From positions 1 through 23,184 of IMG/VR virus record IMGVR_UViG_3300003690_003726: a stretch of DNA of 23,184 nt. One strand, written 5' to 3'. The notes beneath the pieces were generated by a model, which searched no databases, was not told where the DNA came from, and saw nothing but the letters and a program-made list of their open reading frames with translations. Shown piece after piece: positions 1 through 5,915 of the stretch (its first letter is position 1; every line of letters begins with the position of its first letter). The DNA is from a virus. A program made the translations under genes and the position numbers.

Positions 1-366
1 TTATATTTGAGAAGCTATGGCTTCTTGTTTTACCTCAGCGTGTGTTAACTTCAATACAATCTCCTTAAATATTCTTTTTGACAATGGGCCGGCCGCTTCT
101 CTCTCTGATAAGGGATTTAATGAGTCAGCTTCCAGGTGTTTATCGTAGATGTTGAAAATTTCATCTTCTAAACTACTATTCTCTTGAACCAAGAGCAGAT
201 CAACCACTAAACCCAAACCGTTATATTGTCCGATGGGCTCGTTTTTGCACCAAGTTCCAGACGGCTCAAAAGCCCCTTTCATTATTTGGAGTCCGTTATG
301 CATTCTTTCAAAAATTATAGTATCAACTATTATTTTCTGTGCTAATTGTTCTTTATTAATTTTCAT
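1..366 (-). CDS. Hypothetical protein, 121 aa
   Basis: I do not recognise this protein. It is complete, with an ATG at 366 and a stop at the first bases of the window. It has no signal peptide or membrane segment, so it should be cytosolic. The first half is mostly aliphatic and helical; the centre has a short W/N/G-rich patch (GTWCKNEPIGQYNGLG), and the C-terminal third is rich in K and E. It lies 24 bp downstream of the 112-aa gene on the same strand, so the two are probably co-transcribed away from the XRE regulator. The two proteins share a similar layout (an II..R....L stretch, then a W..N..G..N stretch, then a D/Y-containing stretch), which hints at distant paralogy, but by-eye similarity is weak. 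The operon may continue left of the window. Confidence 0.7.
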   Translation of the reverse strand: MKINKEQLAQKIIVDTIIFERMHNGLQIMKGAFEPSGTWCKNEPIGQYNGLGLVVDLLLVQENSSLEDEIFNIYDKHLEADSLNPLSEREAAGPLSKRIFKEIVLKLTHAEVKQEAIASQI

Positions 367-390
367 GATTTAAGATTTAAGGGGTTAATA

Positions 391-729
391 TTATTTGTTA
401 TTACGGTGATTCTCTAAAAACTGTTTTGCATCATTGTAGATTAATGTTGCCAGGTCTTTCGGTTTAGATATTGCAGACCCTTTTACATCTTTCGTACGGG
501 TGGAATAAACCCCATAAAGCCTAACGTCTGTTCCGTCTTTAAATTCTTCAGGCTTAAGGAGAAGGTACATTGCGTTACAGAATCCAGTGTGATTAGACAA
601 CCATTCCTCTCCATCATTCTGACCCAGGGAAAGGAGGTCATTAAGACTTTCCTCAATGCGATCCGCAATAATGGCATCTGAGATTATTGCAATAATCGCT
701 TCATCGAATAATTTACTGTCAATTTGCAT
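391..729 (-). CDS. Hypothetical protein, 112 aa, divergent from the XRE regulator
   Basis: Unrecognised, probably cytosolic protein with no signal peptide or TM segment. It is mixed alpha/beta by composition: a helical N-terminus (residues 5-35), a central stretch WLSNHTGFCNAMYLLLKPEEF and a C-terminal helix. It is the first leftward gene of a divergent arrangement whose other arm is the XRE regulator at 881. The roughly 150-bp gap between them holds three copies of a candidate operator motif, so the XRE protein plausibly controls this gene and the next one (1-366). In a phage-derived element that position would suit an early or lysogeny-associated gene, but nothing in the protein itself shows a function. 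The ATG at 729 is the only good start. Confidence 0.7.
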   Translation of the reverse strand: MQIDSKLFDEAIIAIISDAIIADRIEESLNDLLSLGQNDGEEWLSNHTGFCNAMYLLLKPEEFKDGTDVRLYGVYSTRTKDVKGSAISKPKDLATLIYNDAKQFLENHRNNK

Positions 730-781
730 AGGTTTAATGTTTATTATTAATGTAACTCTTTAATTATTATGACAGCAATTT

Positions 782-846
782 AAGTAATAGTTATATATAA
801 ACCAAGTAATGGTTTAATTATTTTAATAAATATTAATCTATTACTT
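782..846. promoter_or_regulatory. Candidate operator array between divergent genes
   Basis: Three copies of a 9-bp motif lie in the divergent gap. AAGTAATAG is at 782-790, AAGTAATGG at 804-812, and the inverse CTATTACTT at 838-846. The first two are exactly 22 bp apart, two helical turns, and the third is reversed and close to the regulator promoter. The second copy lies inside a perfect inverted repeat, TAAACCA-agtaa-TGGTTTA (798-816). Spaced repeats next to an XRE gene are typical of phage repressor operators. Binding by the adjacent XRE protein is my inference. Confidence 0.5.
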
Positions 847-854
847 TAATTTTA

Positions 855-862
855 TATCTTTG
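855..862 (+). promoter_or_regulatory. -7 box of the XRE regulator promoter
   Basis: TATCTTTG matches the Bacteroidota -7 consensus TAnnTTTG exactly. It lies 19 bp before the ATG at 881, which would give a very short leader. No clear TTG -33 element stands at the usual spacing. The reversed operator-like motif at 838-846 sits just upstream, where a bound repressor could block RNA polymerase. Confidence 0.5.
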
Positions 863-880
863 TTTAATAAATATAAATCA

Positions 881-1156
881 ATGGAACTACTTAGAATTAA
901 AGAGCTTTTGAAACAAAAAGGTATCACGGGAAAGGAATTTGCCGAACAGTTAGGTATAAGCCCTGTAGCAATGTCCAATATAGCAAGCGGCAATTCTTTT
1001 CCGCGGCCTGAGCTACTATTAAAAATTGCTGAAAATTTTGATGTAGACTTAAAAGAGTTGTTCGTTTCAACCAAGGTCAATCAGGTAAATGAAGCTGTAT
1101 ATCGGTTGAAGGATGGAAAATACATTGAAATAGGTTCCTTGGATTTAAGCAGATAA
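881..1156 (+). CDS. XRE-family helix-turn-helix transcriptional regulator (repressor-like)
   Basis: A 91-aa cytosolic DNA-binding protein. Residues 4-62 form a canonical five-helix Cro/C1-type HTH: RIKELLKQKGITGKEFAEQLG, then ISPVAMSNIASG as recognition region, then PELLLKIAENFDVDLKELF. The short tail (residues 65-91, ending LKDGKYIEIGSLDLSR) looks beta-rich and may serve in dimerisation. I chose the ATG at 881 rather than the upstream TTG at 860, because the TTG lies inside the TATCTTTG promoter box and the family usually starts at this point. It diverges from the two leftward genes over an operator-like repeat array, so it probably represses them and itself. It lacks the peptidase domain of LexA/CI-like repressors, so RecA-triggered self-cleavage is unlikely; relief by an anti-repressor would be the alternative. 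Confidence 0.85.
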   Translation: MELLRIKELLKQKGITGKEFAEQLGISPVAMSNIASGNSFPRPELLLKIAENFDVDLKELFVSTKVNQVNEAVYRLKDGKYIEIGSLDLSR

Positions 1157-1182
1157 TTAATTATTAACTAATAAATCATACT

Positions 1183-1431
1183 ATGACAAAAGAAGAAGTT
1201 GAAACGATTGTAATGCAAACCTTGAATAAAAAAGGCTTAAGTATATCCAAGTTAACATCCTTTAAACCAAAGATGAAAACTACTGAAGTGGTTAAGTATT
1301 TAGAGTGTGACAGGAAATGGCTTTACAATAATCGAGACGTATTTAACGGCCGAAGAAAAAATAGCCGAGGGGATTATGAATTTGATACTGAAAAAGTAGT
1401 AAATTATAAAATTAAGAAAGCGCTCATTTAA
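1183..1431 (+). CDS. Small excisionase-like winged-helix DNA-binding protein
   Basis: 82 aa. Residues 30-80 read as an HTH/winged-helix of the excisionase/DNA-binding type: MKTTEVVKYLECDRKWLYNN is the helix-turn-helix, then a basic turn (GRRKNSRGDY) and a closing FDTEKVVNYKIKKAL helix. Small proteins like this direct recombination (Xis) or act as transcription factors in mobile elements. It starts 26 bp after the XRE gene on the same strand, so both are probably on one transcript. Its 3' end overlaps a convergent small ORF by 8 bp. The residue pattern supports DNA binding well; whether it is excisionase or regulator cannot be decided here, particularly as the integrase is at the far end of the window. 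Confidence 0.65.
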   Translation: MTKEEVETIVMQTLNKKGLSISKLTSFKPKMKTTEVVKYLECDRKWLYNNRDVFNGRRKNSRGDYEFDTEKVVNYKIKKALI

Positions 1432-1573
1432 AAAGCTTTTTTAGTTCGTTGATTTGTTTTTGCCTCCTGGTTTGCTTTTCTACCTTAGAATTTTTGCTTT
1501 CCAATACAGCTACTACTTCCCTGGCTTCTTCCAGAGAAAGTTGTTGAATGGCTAATTGAAAAACAGTATTCAT
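1424..1573 (-). CDS. Small coiled-coil-like peptide, 49 aa
   Basis: A short ORF starting with ATG at 1573 (MNTVFQLAIQQLSLEEAREV...) and ending KKLFK before a TGA at 1424. It is almost entirely helical: a hydrophobic/acidic first half and a strongly basic, Q-rich second half, with heptad-like spacing of L, V and I. It converges on the excisionase-like gene and overlaps its last 8 bases. The codons look natural and no other ORF occupies the stretch, but with 49 codons chance cannot be excluded. Function unknown; a small DNA-binding or antitoxin-like peptide is conceivable but unsupported. Confidence 0.45.
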   Translation of the reverse strand: MNTVFQLAIQQLSLEEAREVVAVLESKNSKVEKQTRRQKQINELKKLFK

Positions 1574-1658
1574 GGGTTAAGCTTTTATTTTCCTAAAATA
1601 CAAAATGCCCTTTATTTCGTCCGCCCGTATAGGCTGTAAAAAACCCAACTTTATTTTC

Positions 1659-1672
1659 GGGGAAAAATCCCC
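1659..1672. other. Small GC stem-loop in the gap before the envelope cassette
   Basis: GGGGA-AAAA-TCCCC forms a 5-bp stem with a tetraloop in an AT-rich gap (1574-1740) that otherwise holds no gene. T-rich sequence follows it (TTGTATTTT), so it could be a weak rightward terminator that isolates the 1741 operon. No certain promoter for that operon was found. Confidence 0.25.
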
Positions 1673-1740
1673 TTGTATTTTCCACTTATACATCTTCCCT
1701 TTTTTGTGCTTATATTGCCTAACTATCCAATTAAAACTTT

Positions 1741-2310
1741 ATGATGAAAATTTTACTATTCCTACTAATTCCCTTTATTTCATTTGGCCAACTCAAGCAT
1801 ACAGAGGAGGGGATTTTATATTACGAAGAAGTTGTTAGTGTAGAGAAAGATGTATCTGCAATTCACGATGCAATTGAGGAATTTTTAGCAACCTATGCAG
1901 GGGATTCCAATTATGCTATTAAAATCAATAAGGAAGATCAAATTCTTTCCAAAGGAAATATTCCGATAGTTGGCCCAAATCATTTAAATATCGTTTTGAA
2001 TACTGAATTTAAAGAGGGGAGGTACAGGATTTTAATAGACGAGATCTTATTGAACAATAAAGCTCCTTTTACAGACAAAAAAAATGTAAACACTCAAGTA
2101 GCTTTAGATCAAATGGAAGAGATGTATATAAAGCAAGGAAAGCTTTCGGAGTTCCAGGAGCTTAAAGAAAGTGGAGAAGTAGAGAAACAAGTTGCTGGCT
2201 TTGTGGAAATGAATAAATTCTTCTATCCTAAGGGTGAGGATAAATTATTAGCTTTCGTCGATTCCTTAAAAGAATATGTGAAAAATTATAGTAAAAATTC
2301 CGACTGGTAA
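1741..2310 (+). CDS. Secreted protein resembling DUF4468 (TBP-like fold)
   Basis: 189 aa with a cleavable signal peptide (residues 1-16, MMKILLFLLIPFISFG, cleavage probably before QLK). The mature N-terminal half, starting YYEEVVSVEKDVSAIHDAIEEFL and followed by an alternating strand pattern up to about residue 100, resembles the DUF4468 domain common in periplasmic or envelope proteins of Bacteroidota. That family has no settled biochemical function. The C-terminal part (110-189) is helical and charged. It is the first gene of a tight rightward four-gene cassette, with only 2 bp before the lipoprotein gene. Two adjacent ATGs exist (1741, 1744); either is possible. The assignment rests on by-eye pattern, so the export call is firmer than the domain call. 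Confidence 0.6.
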   Translation: MMKILLFLLIPFISFGQLKHTEEGILYYEEVVSVEKDVSAIHDAIEEFLATYAGDSNYAIKINKEDQILSKGNIPIVGPNHLNIVLNTEFKEGRYRILIDEILLNNKAPFTDKKNVNTQVALDQMEEMYIKQGKLSEFQELKESGEVEKQVAGFVEMNKFFYPKGEDKLLAFVDSLKEYVKNYSKNSDW

Positions 2311-2312
2311 TT

Positions 2313-2798
2313 ATGAAAAATCTATTGATAAGCATTTTTGTTTTATTTCTCTTTTCATGCAGCACAGAAGATGAGGATATTTCCACTGAAGAAATACCTG
2401 AAACGTACTCTGTAAAGTATGAGATTATAGGTCAGGGGAAAGTAGATATGGTAACTTATAAAACTAATGAAGGCAACGCTGAGGTTGAGAGAGATCCTGG
2501 AGCCGAACTGGTCGACCTTGGTGTTACGTTACCTTTTGTCAAAGAAATAGTTTATCATACGGAAGAAGCAGGGGAGAACGGTTCTACCGGGTGCGATGAA
2601 ATTAGCTTTTCTGCTTATGCGAGAAAGAGTATCGGTACAATTGAGTCGATGAATGTTTATATTGATGGAGAATTAATGTCTTCAGAGAGCGAAGGATATT
2701 ACTGTATACCTGACGAACATTGTACCCCCTGGGCTCGTGTTTCTTTTGGTTATTTGCAGAAAGGTGCGGATCCGGATATCTATCAATGTCCTAATTAG
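2313..2798 (+). CDS. Lipoprotein, probably outer-membrane or surface-exposed
   Basis: 161 aa. The N-terminus is a lipoprotein signal: hydrophobic residues 4-14, then the lipobox LFSC with Cys16 as the lipidated residue. The next residues are STEDED, an acidic stretch after +1 that resembles the lipoprotein export signal known in Bacteroidota, which sends lipoproteins to the outside of the outer membrane. The mature part has four further cysteines (GCDE, YYCIPDEHC, YQC), enough for two disulfides, and is predicted beta-rich from composition. No family recognised. It begins 2 bp after the DUF4468-like gene and ends 9 bp before another secreted protein gene, so the three envelope proteins are likely made together and may form one complex. 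Confidence 0.65.
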   Translation: MKNLLISIFVLFLFSCSTEDEDISTEEIPETYSVKYEIIGQGKVDMVTYKTNEGNAEVERDPGAELVDLGVTLPFVKEIVYHTEEAGENGSTGCDEISFSAYARKSIGTIESMNVYIDGELMSSESEGYYCIPDEHCTPWARVSFGYLQKGADPDIYQCPN

Positions 2799-2807
2799 AA
2801 ATTAAAT

Positions 2808-3353
2808 ATGAATAAACTTCTACTTTTATTACTGGCGGTGTTTTTTACCGCTTCTTCTTATTCTCAAAAAATGTATATATGGTGTCCGGAGGAAATGGAG
2901 CCGGTTGAACAAACTGGTAGATTAAACGGAACTAAAGTTTACCTCAACATTGAAGATGTCCGTTTGCTATCCAAAAAGAGAAAGGAAAAATGTTCTTCTG
3001 AGGAACTTGTAGAATCTTTAGAGCAGCTAATTGCTATCTCTTATCCTAATGCTGAATACACTCAAAGTAAAGAGAATAGTGAAATAACTATCCAGATACA
3101 AATAACAGCTTATTATTCAGAATTCCATACTGCTGCCTGGAAAGGCAAAACCGAAATGAACGTGGTATTTACGGATAACCGTAATGGAGAGGATATCAAT
3201 ACACAATTTGAAATATCAAAATCTAAGGCTAACGCTAATTTTGGAGGAATGAAAACAGCTAAAAATAACTTGAGAAAATCTTACAATAAGGCCGTTATAG
3301 AGTTGCTTGCAAATCTCAATAAGCTTACACTAAGACAAACCATTAAAAATTAA
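2808..3353 (+). CDS. Secreted/periplasmic hypothetical protein
   Basis: 181 aa with a type I signal peptide (residues 1-19, MNKLLLLLLAVFFTASSYSQ, cleavage near SYS-Q). The mature protein has a short N-terminal segment with WCPEEMEPVEQ, a helical stretch ELVESLEQLIAISY, a run of alternating strands (EITIQIQITAYYSEFH...KTEMNVVFTDN), and a C-terminal amphipathic helix LRKSYNKAVIELLANLNK. This order recalls small periplasmic lipoprotein-like folds of the YajG/DUF4410 type, but I would not assign it. It sits third in the envelope cassette, 9 bp after the lipoprotein and 5 bp before the coiled-coil gene. It has two cysteines in the mature part. Confidence 0.6.
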   Translation: MNKLLLLLLAVFFTASSYSQKMYIWCPEEMEPVEQTGRLNGTKVYLNIEDVRLLSKKRKEKCSSEELVESLEQLIAISYPNAEYTQSKENSEITIQIQITAYYSEFHTAAWKGKTEMNVVFTDNRNGEDINTQFEISKSKANANFGGMKTAKNNLRKSYNKAVIELLANLNKLTLRQTIKN

Positions 3354-3358
3354 ATATT

Positions 3359-3706
3359 ATGGGTTTATTTGGCAATAAAGATCATTATTATGAAAGGGTA
3401 GAATTAGCTAAAAAAATGGCTCATAATGCTAATGACGCTAATGTAGAGATCAGAGATTTAATGGAATCATTTAATGCATCTGAAAGGAGGTTTGATAATC
3501 TCGCAGAAGATATGATGGAATTCTCTCAAAAAATTCTTCATAAACTAAATGAAGAAGAAATGGAAGAGTTGACTAAACTCACTGAAAAGGTGGTTGAAAT
3601 CAATAAAATACACAATTCCACAATTAGAAAAGTGATAGAGATCTCAGATAATCAAAATGAACGGGCAAAGGATGCTATTGAACATTACAGCCGGATAAAG
3701 GGGTAA
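3359..3706 (+). CDS. Coiled-coil cytosolic protein
   Basis: 115 aa with no signal peptide or TM segment. From residue 10 to the end it is one long charged amphipathic helix pattern (ELAKKMAHNANDANVEIRDLMESF..., EEMEELTKLTEKVVEINKIHN...), typical of a coiled coil; the first residues MGLFGNKDHYYER are small and flexible. Function unknown. As the last gene of the cassette (5-bp gap), it is the only member that seems to stay inside the cell, so it might be a regulator or cytosolic partner of the exported products. A palindrome followed by a T-run lies 64 bp downstream and could end the transcript. Confidence 0.6.
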   Translation: MGLFGNKDHYYERVELAKKMAHNANDANVEIRDLMESFNASERRFDNLAEDMMEFSQKILHKLNEEEMEELTKLTEKVVEINKIHNSTIRKVIEISDNQNERAKDAIEHYSRIKG

Positions 3707-3756
3707 CTTATTTTAGGTCAAAGCTATAGTTTATGTCGAAAGGTTATTGTAAAATG

Positions 3757-3772
3757 TTTTAGTTTATATTTA
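3757..3772 (+). promoter_or_regulatory. Promoter-like element shared with the 9015 module
   Basis: The 15-mer TTTTAGTTTATATTT at 3757-3771 recurs exactly at 8914-8928. It ends in TATATTTA, one base off the TAnnTTTG -7 consensus. It lies about 125 bp before the ATG at 3897, so it could drive the three-gene group 3897-4740. A palindrome begins at its 3' edge. Confidence 0.35.
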
Positions 3773-3794
3773 CGGAATTCCGTAAGGTTTTTTT
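3770..3794 (+). terminator. Perfect palindrome followed by T7: terminator or operator
   Basis: TTACGGAATTCCGTAA is a perfect 16-bp palindrome that can fold as a 6-bp stem with an AATT loop. It is followed by GG and seven Ts, which fits a rho-independent terminator for the envelope cassette. Because it also abuts a -7-like box, a repressor operator or a leader attenuator is the alternative. Confidence 0.45.
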
Positions 3795-3896
3795 AAATTT
3801 ATCGACTAAAACCTCGGATCTTTAATTTACAAATTGTTAATAGGTTAGTTTTTATAAACATTTTTATTTAATTTGTATCCAATAAACTTTCAAAAT

Positions 3897-4121
3897 ATGA
3901 AAATTCATCGGGCTAAATATACTACCCACATTGATGCTAGGACTAGGGTCTTTAGTAATTTCGATTCATTTTTAGATTTCTTTTCAAGAAATAGAAATAA
4001 TATGGAGAGATTAAAAGTGCACCCTCCCAAGTTAGGTTCTGATGGTTTTGGATCAATAGAGGTTAAATTAAAGTCTTTTAACAATGTCCCAAGGAAAGCA
4101 GAATTCGAGAAAAAGTACTAG
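3897..4121 (+). CDS. Small hypothetical protein, 74 aa
   Basis: Unrecognised small basic protein with no signal peptide or TM segment. I start it at ATG 3897 (MKIHRAKYTTHIDARTRVFS), not at the TTG 24 bp upstream, which lies in promoter-like AT-rich sequence. The N-terminus is basic, the middle is F-rich (FDSFLDFFSRNR) and the end is charged. Its last 38 bases overlap the start of the next gene in another frame, which suggests translational coupling. It is first of three same-strand genes (3897, 4084, 4567) that probably form an operon. Its coding status rests mainly on this arrangement. Confidence 0.5.
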   Translation: MKIHRAKYTTHIDARTRVFSNFDSFLDFFSRNRNNMERLKVHPPKLGSDGFGSIEVKLKSFNNVPRKAEFEKKY

Positions 4122-4551
4122 TAATAATTCTCCGGTTAATGTCAATGAAACCGAGCTAATTAGGGAATTTTTAAGTAACCAGTCCAAAGAACTTTCTAAC
4201 CAAAAAGAAGAAATTGAGCTTCGAAAATTAAATGAAAAAAATGCCTATTCGTATGGATGTAAGGCTTTAGAAGTTCAACAACAAGACCGAAAGGAATCTA
4301 GAGAGCAAGCTACTTCTTTTATGAAATATGGGTTTGCACTCACAATTGTTGTTCTCTTATTACTATCAGCCTTCGTTGGAGGTTGTATTTATACGGGAAA
4401 TATAGGTTTAATTGTAAGTGTTATGAAGGTGTTAGCCTATGTTGTGCCTTCAACTTTGGGGGGTTATTTCATTGGTATAAATAGAGGCAGGAAGAAGGGT
4501 AGAAATGAGTCTAGTGATTCAGTACCTTATGCGGAAGTAGAAGAAGAGTAA
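4084..4551 (+). CDS. Two-TM membrane protein with N-terminal coiled coil
   Basis: 155 aa. Residues 1-20 are S/N/K-rich and flexible, and 22-75 form a charged helix likely to be a coiled coil (ELIREFLSNQSKELSNQKEE...). Two membrane helices follow, about 82-104 (FALTIVVLLLLSAFVGGCIY) and 107-132 (LIVSVMKVLAYVVPSTLGGYF), then a basic cytosolic tail (RGRKKGR) and an acidic C-terminus. Both ends should face the cytoplasm, making a membrane-anchored cytosolic coiled coil. Small proteins of this architecture are common in prophages as exclusion or hypothetical proteins, but no function can be assigned. The ATG at 4084 lies inside the end of the preceding gene, and the YodC-like gene starts 15 bp after the stop. 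Confidence 0.65.
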   Translation: MSQGKQNSRKSTSNNSPVNVNETELIREFLSNQSKELSNQKEEIELRKLNEKNAYSYGCKALEVQQQDRKESREQATSFMKYGFALTIVVLLLLSAFVGGCIYTGNIGLIVSVMKVLAYVVPSTLGGYFIGINRGRKKGRNESSDSVPYAEVEEE

Positions 4552-4566
4552 CTTATTAATTAAAGT

Positions 4567-4740
4567 ATGTCTAGTAAAGAAGATTTTAAAATAGGACAAT
4601 CAGTAATATTGAATAGCGGTGGACCAGCAATGACTATTGTTGAAGTGTATGAAGATTTTTGTAAATGTGGGTGGTTCGATGTGAACTCTCACTTTCAGAT
4701 ATCAGAATTTAATAAATCCATAATTACGGGCTATAATTAA
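4567..4740 (+). CDS. YodC/DUF2158 family small protein
   Basis: 57 aa. The sequence FKIGQSVILNSGGPAMTIVE... followed by CKCGWFDV and a closing FQISEF matches the usual YodC/DUF2158 pattern: (F)xxGDxVxLKSGGPxMTV, then CxWF, then a final F/L strand. Members are small, single-domain SH3-like proteins of about 55-75 aa, widespread in bacteria and phages and without an established function. The length is full for the family. The gene is third in its group, 15 bp after the two-TM protein gene, and its stop is followed by a 62-bp convergent gap to the terminase cluster. The family pattern is clear despite the small size. Confidence 0.75.
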   Translation: MSSKEDFKIGQSVILNSGGPAMTIVEVYEDFCKCGWFDVNSHFQISEFNKSIITGYN

Positions 4741-4764
4741 ATTTACTAAACCAAATCTAATTAT

Positions 4765-4781
4765 TGGGAGTATTATTCCCA
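4765..4781. terminator. Possible stem-loop between convergent genes
   Basis: TGGGA-gtattat-TCCCA forms a 5-bp stem with a 7-nt loop in the 62-bp gap between the stops of the YodC-like gene (+) and the third terminase-like gene (-). The position suits a bidirectional terminator, but neither side has a proper T-run. Confidence 0.25.
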
Positions 4782-4802
4782 TCTCGCATCATTTTGCGTT
4801 CT

Positions 4803-5347
4803 TCACTGTAAAATTTTTTCTTTTAGATCTGCTAGGCGTTTTAGCTTTTCATCTTCCGTCATAACCGGATTTCTTTGAATGTTATCTTCGAGGTAGAAAC
4901 CAGTATGTTTAAGGATCATATCCATAGCCTTTTCTTTGGATACAAACCATAGTTTCACATTTGTTTCTGTAACGAGCCGGTCCTTATCGTGTAGCTCCGG
5001 GTGTTAGTTTCAAATCTGGCGATTAATCTTCTTACTTCCGGCGTAAGCTTTTTTAAATCTTCTGGTGATAATAAAAGCGTTTGGGTAATATCGGAGTATG
5101 CCCAATTTTCTAACTCCTTTAAAAGCACCTCGTGTGAAGTTCTTAGGGCTTCTTGTGCATTCTCCTGCTTCTCTTTTTTATAATTTTCAACGTTAGGAAT
5201 TGTTAGGATTCTGCTAAACTCTACCTTGGCTGTTTCGTCAGAAGATCTAGGATAAATTCTCTGATAAGCTTTGGCTCCATTGAAGCCATTTGTAAACCAT
5301 TCGTCTATAACAAGCTTATATTTTTGGAAAGTTTTGTCTGTCATCAC
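4803..5347 (-). pseudogene. Terminase small subunit-like gene with a frameshift
   Basis: The intact 5' frame (5347 to a stop at 4955, 130 codons) encodes a phage terminase small-subunit-like protein. It starts MMTDKTFQKYKLVIDEWFTNGFNGAKAYQRIYP and includes SSDETAKVEFSRIL and IPNVENYKK, the HTH-type DNA-recognition pattern of this group. After ARFETNT the frame turns into nonsense (RSYTIRTGSLQKQM). A second frame opens exactly there and reads TPELHDKDRLVTETNVKLWF, then VSKEKAMDMILKHTGFYLED, up to a TGA at 4803, and this looks like the natural C-terminus. One added base in the GGG at 4999-5001 (CCC on the coding strand) would join the frames into a 181-aa protein. This could be decay, a sequencing error or, less likely, programmed -1 frameshifting. 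It lies 30 bp after the second small-terminase gene. No large-subunit gene follows. Confidence 0.7.
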
Positions 5348-5377
5348 TTATTGCTTTTTACCTCATCTTGGATAATG

Positions 5378-5884
5378 TTAACCTCTTCCGTTATCGGGGA
5401 TTTGAAAAACTGTAATTTTCCCACCTTGTTGATTATTATCTCTTTCGTATCCGCCCAAATACTTTAAAAGCATATCTATTGCTCCTTTTCTGCCTGCTAA
5501 GCGAGCTTTGCGGATGTTTCCGACTACTCGACCGTCTACATTCATTTCATCAGTGTCAAGTCCCTCTATAGCCATTCTATGTGCTTTAGGAATTTGATCT
5601 AATGGTTTTAGATTTCCATTCGAATCGTATATTTCAGCAATATCAAATCTTGCTAAGTTTGCAAGAATACCTACGCATTCGTCTACGCTTATTTTGTTGC
5701 GTTCTACTGCCTTTTCTCGTTCTTCCTGTATCTTTTGCTGAATGTTAGCATTTGCAAGCAATCTAGCCCCCTCTGTTCTCGCTCCACTTTCTGAATATCC
5801 TGCACGGATTGCAGCCTGTGTTGCATTTAGATCAACCAGGTATTCGCTTATAAATTTTTCCTGCTTAGGAGTTAGTTGAGGCAT
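5378..5884 (-). CDS. Phage terminase small subunit (Terminase_2-like)
   Basis: 168 aa. The first 60 residues are a textbook small-terminase DNA-binding region: LTPKQEKFISEYLVDLNATQ, AAIRAGYSESGARTEGARLL and ANANIQQKIQEEREK. Such proteins bind the packaging site of phage DNA as an oligomer and hand it to the large ATPase/nuclease subunit. The middle (IAEIYDSNGNLKPLDQIP) and the RKARLAGRKGAIDMLLKYLGGYE stretch also fit the family, and the length is normal. It lies in a leftward cluster between two other terminase-small-like genes (31 bp after the 187-aa gene), behind the promoter at 6502-6532. The partner large subunit is absent from the window, which is the main oddity. Confidence 0.85.
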   Translation of the reverse strand: MPQLTPKQEKFISEYLVDLNATQAAIRAGYSESGARTEGARLLANANIQQKIQEEREKAVERNKISVDECVGILANLARFDIAEIYDSNGNLKPLDQIPKAHRMAIEGLDTDEMNVDGRVVGNIRKARLAGRKGAIDMLLKYLGGYERDNNQQGGKITVFQIPDNGRG

Positions 5885-5915
5885 AGTTTATTTAAATTTC
5901 GAATGATCTGTACAA

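Noticed and set aside
860-880. TTG start at 860 for the XRE regulator (98 aa)
   Set aside because: The TTG is part of the TATCTTTG promoter box; the ATG at 881 gives the normal family start.
1605-1838. 77-aa rightward ORF
   Set aside because: It overlaps the secreted DUF4468-like gene in another frame, its composition is unnatural, and the signal peptide of that gene is convincing.
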